From JAZGGS01 sp963714405 (GTDB lineage Bacteria > Bacteroidota > Ignavibacteria > Ignavibacteriales > Ignavibacteriaceae), in NCBI GenBank assembly GCA_963714405.1, contig CAVQOH010000002.1:310001-374000 (forward strand): a stretch of 64,000 nt of DNA, written 5' to 3'. Position 1 is the first letter of the stretch; every line of letters starts with the position of its first letter. Both the position numbers and the translations under genes were made by a program. Of this stretch, positions 17,400 through 25,063 are shown one piece after another. The notes under the pieces are model-generated. The model worked only from the letters and a program-made list of their open reading frames with translations, did no database searches and was not told where the DNA came from.

Positions 17400-18806
17400 T
17401 TAATCCTTAACTTCTTTATTCAATGCCATCAACCTTTTTCGCGGAAATTCCATTGTAAATTTTGCACCCTTTCCTTTCTGCGAAGTAACTAAAATTTTCC
17501 CGCCATGTTCCTGTACAATTTTTCTTGTAGTTAATAGTCCAAGTCCTGTACCCTCCCCGCCTTTAGTAGTAAAGAAAGTAGTGAAAATTTTCTTTTTAAT
17601 TTCGTAATCAATTCCACTGCCGCTATCCTTTACTTCAAAAATAAGCTTATCGCTTCGTTCGGAAACAGTGATTAATACTTCTGTTCCCTTTTGTTTACTC
17701 ATTAAACATGCATCTATTGCATTTGATACTAGATTAGTTAAGCAAGTATGTATCCCAGCCGGATCAAGAGGTGCAGCTTTAACATTTTTATCTATTTCAA
17801 ATTTCAATTCGATACCGGATTGAGCAGCTATATCTTTATAGAGATCAACAATCTCCAAAACCAGATCACCTGGATTTACCATTTCCAATTCCGGTAACCT
17901 TCCTTTAGAAAAGCTGAGAAAATCCTTAACTAACGATGTTGTCTTATCAAAATTTCTTTCCAGCATTTGCCAGCCATGGTTAATCATTTCCTTATCATTC
18001 TTGTTTAATCCTAAGCTTACAATATACTTACCGCCTTCTAATCCCATTAAAATATTTTTTATACTATGCGCCAAACCGGCTACAGTCTGTCCAACCGCAC
18101 CCAAACGTTCAGCTTCGATTACTTTGTCTTCCAGTTTTTTTATTGCTGTTATATCAGTAGAGATTTCAATAACATGTGCTACGCTATCACTCCCCCGCAT
18201 CAAAGCAGAAGTAGAAACAGCATAGTGAATTTTCTGACCATTTTTACCAACACCCTGCTGACTTGATTGATGAACCTTACCATCAATAAAAGTTTTTTTA
18301 GCAGGGCAATTAGGGCATTTTGTTTTTCGCCTTTTATATACCTTGTAACAATGTTGTCCTAAAACATCTCCAAAATTTTCACGAAAAGCTTCGTTAGCTC
18401 TTACTATTCTGTAATCTTCCGCAATAACGGTTATGTAGCAGGAAACTCTATCAAATAGGATTTGGTATTCCTGCTGCCAACGATCGGTTTCGGTAACTGT
18501 GTGAGTCATTTCCATGGCATATTCAACTTTGCCATCTTTCTTAATTTTTATTGGAAGAACGTGTGCAACATAATGTGTCTTTCTACCATGTTTATCTATA
18601 CCAATTGCATCAGTCACAACAGTTTCTCCCTTCCTGAAAACTTCTTTAGTTGGACAATTTCTACACGGTTCATTCAGTTTTTTATAAACAGCGTAGCATT
18701 TCTTGCTTCTCCAATTTCCAAAATATTCCTTAAAATTATTATTAGCTTCAACGATATTATAGTCTCGGTCGATAACAGCTACATTGTAGGGAATTTGTTG
18801 AAACAT
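17400..18806 (-). CDS. Double-PAS histidine kinase with Cys-rich PAS motifs (module 3)
   Basis: 468 residues and paralogous to the kinase at 15434-16837 in domain order. PAS 1 and PAS 2 carry CYAVYKKLNEPCRNCP and CYKVYKRRKTKCPNCP. The H-box is LAHSIKNILMGLEGG, the N-box LVSNAIDACL, G1 KDSGSGID and G2 GGEGTGLGL. No membrane helix is visible. It is flanked on both sides by receiver-domain genes (16860 and 18859) and lies downstream of the module 3 redox complex. It likely serves one or both receivers. The start is the ATG at 18806. Confidence 0.88.
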   Translation of the reverse strand: MFQQIPYNVAVIDRDYNIVEANNNFKEYFGNWRSKKCYAVYKKLNEPCRNCPTKEVFRKGETVVTDAIGIDKHGRKTHYVAHVLPIKIKKDGKVEYAMEMTHTVTETDRWQQEYQILFDRVSCYITVIAEDYRIVRANEAFRENFGDVLGQHCYKVYKRRKTKCPNCPAKKTFIDGKVHQSSQQGVGKNGQKIHYAVSTSALMRGSDSVAHVIEISTDITAIKKLEDKVIEAERLGAVGQTVAGLAHSIKNILMGLEGGKYIVSLGLNKNDKEMINHGWQMLERNFDKTTSLVKDFLSFSKGRLPELEMVNPGDLVLEIVDLYKDIAAQSGIELKFEIDKNVKAAPLDPAGIHTCLTNLVSNAIDACLMSKQKGTEVLITVSERSDKLIFEVKDSGSGIDYEIKKKIFTTFFTTKGGEGTGLGLLTTRKIVQEHGGKILVTSQKGKGAKFTMEFPRKRLMALNKEVKD

Positions 18807-18858
18807 TTCCCTGAAAATTATATTTTTTGTTTTCTCGTAGTATGTTTTTGTATCAGAT

Positions 18859-19278
18859 TTAATTTTTATCTCTGTTTAGTGTTGATGAGTTTTTACCAAT
18901 TAGCTCTTTAATTTTTTGAATATATAAATCCACGTTAATCGGTTTTTCCAAGTAACATTCCGGTGGAGGAATTGAATCATCTTTCATATATGTATGAAAA
19001 TCAAATTTTTCCGATTCAATAATCCCGCTTATTATAATTACAGGAGTCGTTTTGAATTCATTATCCTCGCGAAGCCTTGTATAGAATGATATCCCAGTTT
19101 CCCCGGGCATTACTATATCCAAACAAATGAGATCCGGGTTTATATGCTTTACCTGTTCCATTGCAGTGTTAATATCACCTGTCGCATAAGATTTGTAACC
19201 GTTTGCCTCCAACACAGCAGATAAATAAGTTACAATATCAGGTTCGTCATCAATTATTAATATCTTTTTTGAAGACAT
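18859..19278 (-). CDS. Single-domain response regulator following the NrfD-cytochrome gene
   Basis: 139 residues, a lone receiver domain (IIDDEPDIVTY, acceptor Asp in LICLDIVMPGETG, Lys in YLEKPI). The PPPECYLEKP segment closely resembles PPDGYIDKP in the fused receiver at 13662-15416 and PPEGYFEKP in the receiver at 26516-26902, so these form one subfamily. The start overlaps the end of the upstream NrfD-cytochrome gene by 29 bp, with AAAGGAATAATA before the ATG. There is no output domain. Confidence 0.88.
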   Translation of the reverse strand: MSSKKILIIDDEPDIVTYLSAVLEANGYKSYATGDINTAMEQVKHINPDLICLDIVMPGETGISFYTRLREDNEFKTTPVIIISGIIESEKFDFHTYMKDDSIPPPECYLEKPINVDLYIQKIKELIGKNSSTLNRDKN

Positions 19279-21151
19279 TATTATTCCTTTTATTTGTATC
19301 TAAATCAATTACGGGAAGAATTACACTATTAAAATGCGGCAGAGCTGTTTCCCATTTTAATTCAGCATTTAGTTCTTCGGGTAAATTGGTTTTATGACAA
19401 GTTTTACACTGAGCTAATTTTTCTTTACCTGTTAATTCGACTGATTTTATTGTATGACAGGAAACGCATAATTTATGTAAAGCATCAGTGTATGATGGTG
19501 CGTAATACTTTTCTAAATTGTTATTTACATATGCTGATAATTCATATCCGGGATGACAATCAACACATTTTTTTGCCGATTTGATATTCCTTGTTACACC
19601 GGCTGTATGACAATCGTTACATTTTATATTAGCTCCATCGTCTGAACTATGCCATTCATGATTAAAGAAATCAACTGGTTTATACATGTTTGTATGGCAT
19701 TCCCAGCAGCTGTTTTCCGCATATTTGGGAAGAGTTAAATGATGACACTTTACGCATTGGTCTTCACCTATTCGTGCTATATGTTCTTTATGCGGAAACT
19801 CAACAAAGTTGTCATCCCTATTACCGTTTATAAAGAGAATATCTTTGCCGCTGGCACGGCTTACCTTTATATCTTCAATTCCCTTACCGTACAACTTCTT
19901 TTCAGGCATTAAAGCCATTCCAATTGCAAAACTTATAATGAACGCAAGTGAATACTTAGTTAAAGCTGCAACACCCGGTGTACCAAGCCATACATGTGAT
20001 GAATAATCGAATGAAGGTGCTTTATGCGGAAGTGATTCGGGATCCTGTGGTTTTAATTCCCATATATGAAATTTTTCAATTGCAAAAAGAAATACTAATG
20101 CTGCAGCAGATACTACACCAAGACTAATAGTAATTTCCATCCAAGAGGGTGTATACGAATCACCGGTTACACTCAGCATTGTTAATCCACCCACATTTAT
20201 CCGGTTAAACACCATTCCAAACACAACCATAAACGAACCGATCCATTGTGCTTTATTATTCTTACGAAATTTTGGTACTGCAAAGATTATAATAGGAATG
20301 AAAATAGAAATAAGAATCTCTGTTATGAAAAGAAAGCTTTCCCAGCTTCCGTCCGCTATCATTGCAAGCTCACCGGAAAGAATAATATCAATCATTTTTA
20401 CGATGAAGTATATTGCCAGGACCCACACAGCTGCTTTCCCAAGTTTGGCAACAAGATCTGTCTCAGGCTTACGACGATAAAGCCAGTGCGATACTAAACT
20501 CTCTAGCGAAACCATCATTAAACCCAGTGCAATAGCAGAAATAAAAAATTGAACCGGGAGTATGTTGGAATACCAGAGCGGGTGAAGCTTAAACGGCATA
20601 ATTAAAAACAAAGAGCCAAGAGATGATTGATGCAAAGTTGATAACATTATTCCAAGCAGAATAAACAGAAACCGGAATTTCATCAGGAAGTTCCTGATTT
20701 TAGCATATCTGCTGTAGTTTTCCAAAGGTACGGGGCTAAATTCAAGCAGCAATACGCCTGTATATAACATTACACACCAGCCAACTTCAAAAAGTGGTGA
20801 GCTAGGATTCCAATAAATTATCATGTGCCAAAGATTCCACGGTAATCCCAGATCGAACAGTAAACCAAATATTACGGCAAGGTAACCAAGAAATGCTGTT
20901 AACACCGCAGGTTTAACAAAAGGTTGAAACTCTTCGCGTTTCATAATATAAAAGATGGCTGTCATTACAAATCCACCTGCTGCTAAAGCAACTCCACCCA
21001 TAACATCAAAACCTATCCATAATCCCCATGGTGTTGAATCAGTTAAATTTGTTGTTGCCCCTAATCCAAAAATAAAACGATTAAGCCCAACTGCTGCTGC
21101 AAACCCGGTAATTATCCATAAAACCAGTTTGGTGTTTTGTACTCTATTCAT
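19250..21151 (-). CDS. NrfD/DsrP-like membrane subunit fused to a hexaheme cytochrome c domain (module 3)
   Basis: 633 residues. Residues 1-420 are a polytopic NrfD/HybB-type quinone subunit (about ten helices, with TPWGLWIGFDVMGG near residue 40). A stretch after the last helix leads to a C-terminal domain with six CxxCH heme sites: CVKCH, CWECH, CNDCH, CVDCH, CVSCH and CKTCH. Normally DsrP and DsrJ, or the Hmc subunits, are separate proteins, so this is a fusion of quinone and multiheme modules. It lies in an operon with cytochrome b, CCG and ferredoxin subunits. Electrons could run between periplasmic cytochromes, menaquinone and the cytoplasmic CCG subunit. Confidence 0.88.
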   Translation of the reverse strand: MNRVQNTKLVLWIITGFAAAVGLNRFIFGLGATTNLTDSTPWGLWIGFDVMGGVALAAGGFVMTAIFYIMKREEFQPFVKPAVLTAFLGYLAVIFGLLFDLGLPWNLWHMIIYWNPSSPLFEVGWCVMLYTGVLLLEFSPVPLENYSRYAKIRNFLMKFRFLFILLGIMLSTLHQSSLGSLFLIMPFKLHPLWYSNILPVQFFISAIALGLMMVSLESLVSHWLYRRKPETDLVAKLGKAAVWVLAIYFIVKMIDIILSGELAMIADGSWESFLFITEILISIFIPIIIFAVPKFRKNNKAQWIGSFMVVFGMVFNRINVGGLTMLSVTGDSYTPSWMEITISLGVVSAAALVFLFAIEKFHIWELKPQDPESLPHKAPSFDYSSHVWLGTPGVAALTKYSLAFIISFAIGMALMPEKKLYGKGIEDIKVSRASGKDILFINGNRDDNFVEFPHKEHIARIGEDQCVKCHHLTLPKYAENSCWECHTNMYKPVDFFNHEWHSSDDGANIKCNDCHTAGVTRNIKSAKKCVDCHPGYELSAYVNNNLEKYYAPSYTDALHKLCVSCHTIKSVELTGKEKLAQCKTCHKTNLPEELNAELKWETALPHFNSVILPVIDLDTNKRNNNVFKKDINN

Positions 21152-21914
21152 CAGAAGGTTCCTCTTTCTTAACCTGATTCTTATTCAATTGCATGCGCCG
21201 GCGGATTATCCAATTTAGACCGAGCATAAATCCACCCATCCCCACAAATGCAAATGGAACTGATTCCATTGCAGGAGCGGTTGTTTCAGGAAGCGGTTTG
21301 TTGCCAATATGAGTTTGATATGAAAGAAATCCAAGATCAATATCCGAAAGATATATAACAGATGTACCACCAACCTCGTGTTCACCCCAAACTTTATTAA
21401 TGTATCTACCAGGATTATCCTTGATTTTACTATGAGCAAGTTGTATTAGTTCTTTTCGCTCTCCAAAGATGGTTGCACCTTCCGGGCAAATTTCGGTACA
21501 AGCAGGTTGTTTTCCATCTTTAAGTCTATTATAACATAAAATACATTTTCTAACGTAAGGAACCGTTTCATCCCAGTCATAACGAGGAATCCCAAAAGGA
21601 CAAGCCATCATGCAGTATCTGCATCCCAGACATTTATCACTATCATAAATTACTGCACCTTCTTTTGTTTTATGCAGCGCACCAACGGGACAAGCAGTTA
21701 CGCAAGCAGGTTCGAGACAATGCCTGCACTGTTTTCTTACATAATGTTCATCGGGCTTCTGAATTATTGAGGTCCAGTTTTCAGATGAAAGTCCATCATT
21801 TTTTTGCCATATTCTAGGAACATCCACTTCCAGGTTATTCGTTTCTTTACATGCTGAAACGCATTTAAGACAGCCAATACATTTTGTAATATCTGTTAGA
21901 ATTGCTTTACTCAT
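21144..21914 (-). CDS. Four-cluster ferredoxin subunit, DsrO/HmcB-like, with C-terminal anchor (module 3)
   Basis: 256 residues with four [4Fe-4S] motifs: CIGCLKCVSAC at the N-terminus, CRHCLEPACVTACPVG, CLGCRYCMMACPFG and CILCYNRL...CTEICPEG. One hydrophobic helix near the C-terminus (FAFVGMGGFMLGLNWII) is followed by arginines and lysines. Unlike DsrO it has no visible Tat signal, so which side of the membrane it faces is unclear. It overlaps the cytochrome b gene by 4 bp and the NrfD-cytochrome gene by 8 bp, so the three are translationally coupled. Confidence 0.88.
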   Translation of the reverse strand: MSKAILTDITKCIGCLKCVSACKETNNLEVDVPRIWQKNDGLSSENWTSIIQKPDEHYVRKQCRHCLEPACVTACPVGALHKTKEGAVIYDSDKCLGCRYCMMACPFGIPRYDWDETVPYVRKCILCYNRLKDGKQPACTEICPEGATIFGERKELIQLAHSKIKDNPGRYINKVWGEHEVGGTSVIYLSDIDLGFLSYQTHIGNKPLPETTAPAMESVPFAFVGMGGFMLGLNWIIRRRMQLNKNQVKKEEPSDE

Positions 21915-22615
21915 ACCGGAGCCCCTTCTTTATTTAGTGTTTTACAAATATCCTCATCTGTATTTGGGGGAAATTTCCAAGCGATAGTGCAAACGAATTG
22001 AGATAAAGGCATAAGTACACAATGTGCAATCTTGGTGAAAGGTATAAGAAGAAAAATTAAATCACCAGAAAGAATATGCATCAGCATGAAGAATTGGTAA
22101 CTGTTTGGACTTACATTTAAATGTGCACATATAAATCCTGTAACAAACGGAATTAGTAATAAAATCGGCCAGATATAGTCCTGTTTACGGCTTAAGAAAC
22201 TTGAAGATTTATTCACCAATCTTCCGATTAACAATGCAAATCCAAAAACTATTGTGCTGATGGTCAGCCAGTAAGCCCATTCATAAGGAAGGGTGATCCA
22301 GGAAATTCCAACTGATTCGCTCCACAGTGTAACATGTGCAAACAAAAAGATAGGGACAATTAATAAACCGATATGGAATAGCATTGAAAAGATTGAATAT
22401 ACAGGACGATTGCGTGCAACCCTGTTTAGTGGAAAGAACCATTCCATACTACGGCTAAAAATTAATTTCCAGGGCATTGTTTTATCACCTGCCTTGCGAT
22501 ATGCTTTATACGTTCCCCAAATATCCAGAAAAAAAATTCTGGCTAATCCCAACAACATTATGGCAAAGCAAAGTCTAAATAACGGGCCGCTTGCAAGTTC
22601 CAACCAGGATTCCAT
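21911..22615 (-). CDS. NarI/DsrM-like membrane cytochrome b (module 3)
   Basis: 234 residues, about five transmembrane helices. Candidate heme ligands include SMLFHIGLLIVPIFLFAHV near residue 85 and FFMLMHILSGDLIFLLIPF near 180. It follows the CCG protein gene by 2 bp and overlaps the ferredoxin gene by 4 bp (ATGA). It is equivalent in role to DsrM or HmcE: a di-heme quinone-reacting subunit paired with a DsrK-like partner. Confidence 0.83.
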   Translation of the reverse strand: MESWLELASGPLFRLCFAIMLLGLARIFFLDIWGTYKAYRKAGDKTMPWKLIFSRSMEWFFPLNRVARNRPVYSIFSMLFHIGLLIVPIFLFAHVTLWSESVGISWITLPYEWAYWLTISTIVFGFALLIGRLVNKSSSFLSRKQDYIWPILLLIPFVTGFICAHLNVSPNSYQFFMLMHILSGDLIFLLIPFTKIAHCVLMPLSQFVCTIAWKFPPNTDEDICKTLNKEGAPV

Positions 22616-22617
22616 AA

Positions 22618-24087
22618 TTACTCCTTCCCCATAATAGATTCAGATTCATCTTTTTTCTGTACAATAAGTGAATTATCAAAAACGATAGCCTTGTAAATCA
22701 AATCGTGTAAACCCATTACCTCGCATTCAATTCCCTGATCATCAACCAGTTCTTTTAATTGTTTTTTACAGTTTGCGCAAGGTGCAATTAGTATTTCACA
22801 TCCTGATTTTCGGATTTGATCAGCTTTAAGTTTTCCGCCGATAGTTGTTCGGTAGGGTCTTATCTCATCAATTGATACAGTTCCTCCTCCTCCACCACAG
22901 CAGATATTATTCTCTCCGCTTGGAGTCATCTCTACATAATTTTTACAAAATGCGTTTAGTATTTCCCGCGGTTGATTAATTATCCATCGCTGCCTGGCAA
23001 TGTTGCAAGGATCGTGGTATGCTACTTTTTCCTTTACAATATCAGGATTGAGCATTAGCTTTCCTTCTTTCCAAACTTTATAGGTGTATTCCATAATATT
23101 TATTACTGGTAGCGCATCTTTACCGCCACAGTAAGTAGGTATAAAATATTTTGCTGACCGGGAAGCATGTCCGCATTCACCTATGAGAATATTTTTTCCG
23201 TTAAGTCTTTTGGTTTCCTCATCTACTTTTTTAACAACTCTTTCCAATATTCTATCACTGTAAAAAAGCCCGTAATTAATACCATCAAAATAGCCTGTGC
23301 CCGTTGTCCATGAATCACCGGTTGCAGTAAACACTGCGGCTATTCCCATAAGAGTTTCGGCTTCCATAAGGAAATCGCTTACCGCCGGGAAGAAAACATA
23401 ATCGGCATCATAAACATCAACAGGAAATTTTATATTAACTGATTTTTCTTCAAGCATTTCCTCTTCAAGAAATTCCAGTGTATCCATTAAGGCGGGTACC
23501 GGTATTGCTGAAGTGTTTTTTGTATCTCCTTCAAGCTGTTCGCGTGTACTTACGACTAAGGCACGCGGAGAAATTCCAATTTCACTTAGTATAAAACGAC
23601 CAAGATGTGCAAGTAAACCGTGATCTATTCCAGAAGGACATTCAAGAGTGCATCTTCTGCATGCTGTGCAATTCCAAAAGCTTTCTGCAATCTCCTGGAG
23701 CTTTTCATCAGTCAAGTAACCGCTTCCCAACAGACGCCCTTTTAATAATCCTCCCATTGTAAAATGACGCCTGTAAACACTTAATAAAAGTTCTGACCGG
23801 TAACAAGGAATGTCTTTCAGGTCTCCCGTTGCCTGGTAAATCTGGCAGGTTGTTGCGCAGCGCGAACACTTGGCACTCATACGGATAAAATGATCTAGTG
23901 CCATTTTATAATTAGAATGTTTTAAGATAGCCGCAAATGCTTCAAGGAAACGGCGAGGACGATCGTTAACATCAAAATCTTCAATATGATAGCGAACATT
24001 TAGTTTTTGCTTATCAATTACTTCCGGTTTTCTTAAAGATTCAAAAGCTCTTTTTCGTTCTTCATCTGTAATTATGGAAGTTCTCAT
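22618..24087 (-). CDS. DsrK/HdrD-like CCG iron-sulfur protein (module 3)
   Basis: 489 residues. Ferredoxin clusters are at CSRCATTCQIYQ (near residue 75) and CTACRRCTLECPSG (near 140). CCG domains follow: DPCNIARQRW, then NICCGGGGG and APCANCKKQL near residues 395-440. It is the likely catalytic or electron-transfer cytoplasmic subunit of the module 3 complex. It shares the ECGHA...GYFDGINYGLFYSD region with the other two CCG proteins in the window, so they are paralogues. No receiver is fused here; receivers lie at the operon's end. Confidence 0.88.
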   Translation of the reverse strand: MRTSIITDEERKRAFESLRKPEVIDKQKLNVRYHIEDFDVNDRPRRFLEAFAAILKHSNYKMALDHFIRMSAKCSRCATTCQIYQATGDLKDIPCYRSELLLSVYRRHFTMGGLLKGRLLGSGYLTDEKLQEIAESFWNCTACRRCTLECPSGIDHGLLAHLGRFILSEIGISPRALVVSTREQLEGDTKNTSAIPVPALMDTLEFLEEEMLEEKSVNIKFPVDVYDADYVFFPAVSDFLMEAETLMGIAAVFTATGDSWTTGTGYFDGINYGLFYSDRILERVVKKVDEETKRLNGKNILIGECGHASRSAKYFIPTYCGGKDALPVINIMEYTYKVWKEGKLMLNPDIVKEKVAYHDPCNIARQRWIINQPREILNAFCKNYVEMTPSGENNICCGGGGGTVSIDEIRPYRTTIGGKLKADQIRKSGCEILIAPCANCKKQLKELVDDQGIECEVMGLHDLIYKAIVFDNSLIVQKKDESESIMGKE

Positions 24088-24147
24088 TTATTTCCTGTTT
24101 TTTGAAAGTGAAGTTTATACACAGATTATTTGAATTTTTTCATACGT

Positions 24148-24894
24148 TTATATGTTAAATGCTTTTTCGTGACCCTCAACCGGTCGATTAAGTATTGGAA
24201 TTATTGTTTTATTCTTATTATTAAATTCTTTATAAGTTAATTCAGGGCTGAGAAAATCAATACCATATTCATTACAGCTTTTTTCAAGTTGAGGGTCTGT
24301 TAGATATACATAAACACGTGCGTTATATTGTGTTTTAGTATTATGATGAAATTCTCTTATTTCCTGGTCGGCACGGTACGTTTGAGCACCACAGCATATA
24401 GCAACATTAATTTTTTTATTGCATAATGGGCAATTAATTACTGCAACAAGATCAACCAGGAAAGATTCAGCACCAGCAGATGATGAAACAGAATATCCAT
24501 TGCTTTCAAAAAATTCTTTAGCCCAGCTTACAAGGTCTTCATGGGCAACAATATCGTAAGTTTCAGCTTCATACTTTGTACTGCTGGAAGATTTTATACT
24601 CCCAGCCAAAAAATTCTTTAATGTATCTTCTATAGAATCATTAACATTTGGAATTACATTTATTCCCATTCCCGTAAGCTGATTCTGGTAGAAACTTTTT
24701 ATGCCGTTACAAATAAGTGTGTGAACCTCGTGCAGTTTGAGAAGTCTTACCCTTATAAAACTTTCATTTCCAAGACATTTAATATCTTTTAAAGAAATTA
24801 CCTTCCTATTTTTGATAAAAATTATTTTGAATTGCTTCGCCACCTCAAAGCATGGTGCAATCTGTTCATTTAATATTGGTATTGCAATGTTCAT
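24148..24894 (-). CDS. NifX/NafY-type domain protein with a Cys-rich C-terminal domain
   Basis: About 248 residues. Residues 1-110 match the dinitrogenase iron-molybdenum cofactor-binding fold (MNIAIPILNEQIAPCFEVA at the start, then the HTLICNGI strand). The next 135 residues hold CPLC and a CCG motif in NCPLCNKKINVAICCGAQ, which may bind a metal cluster. I do not recognise that second domain. The family start 'MNIAIP' supports the ATG at 24894, although in-frame ATGs exist at 24924 and 24915. It is the first gene of the module 3 operon, behind the sigma-54-type promoter, and could be a cluster chaperone or sensor. Confidence 0.75.
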   Translation of the reverse strand: MNIAIPILNEQIAPCFEVAKQFKIIFIKNRKVISLKDIKCLGNESFIRVRLLKLHEVHTLICNGIKSFYQNQLTGMGINVIPNVNDSIEDTLKNFLAGSIKSSSSTKYEAETYDIVAHEDLVSWAKEFFESNGYSVSSSAGAESFLVDLVAVINCPLCNKKINVAICCGAQTYRADQEIREFHHNTKTQYNARVYVYLTDPQLEKSCNEYGIDFLSPELTYKEFNNKNKTIIPILNRPVEGHEKAFNI

Positions 24895-24907
24895 GATGCA
24901 AAGACTA

Positions 24908-24923
24908 TGCAACATCAATACCA
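24908..24923 (-). promoter_or_regulatory. Candidate sigma-54 promoter (GG-N10-GC)
   Basis: On the minus strand the sequence TGGTATTGATGTTGCA matches the sigma-54 form TGG-N9-TTGCA with exact GG-N10-GC spacing. The predicted transcript start is near 24897, only three bases before the ATG at 24894, so the message would be almost leaderless. This is a caution against the call. The nearby sigma-54 activator gene and the two upstream palindromes support it. Confidence 0.5.
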
Positions 24924-24983
24924 TATCTTTTTTTTAAAAAATATTGAAAAATATAAAGCTATGCTTTAAGAGAAGTGTGGTGC

Positions 24984-25000
24984 GTTGCAATTTATGCAAC
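24984..25000. promoter_or_regulatory. Palindromic activator site 1 (GTTGCA-N5-TGCAAC)
   Basis: A perfect inverted repeat GTTGCA-ATTTA-TGCAAC centred at 24992, about 95 bp upstream of the predicted sigma-54 start. Distance and symmetry fit an enhancer-binding site. Its centre is 31 bp from that of site 2, three helical turns. Confidence 0.65.
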
Positions 25001-25012
25001 ATTGTGGTAGCA

Positions 25013-25033
25013 CTGCAACATTCACCGTTGCAG
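25013..25033. promoter_or_regulatory. Palindromic activator site 2 (CTGCAAC-N7-GTTGCAG)
   Basis: A perfect inverted repeat with seven-base arms centred at 25023, between the activator gene's stop and module 3. The half-site CTGCAAC/GTTGCAG is the same hexamer as in site 1, in the opposite arrangement. Two such sites on one face of the helix are usual for bacterial enhancer-binding proteins. Confidence 0.65.
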
Positions 25034-25063
25034 ATAATGCACTATTAAATCTAATATAGATTC

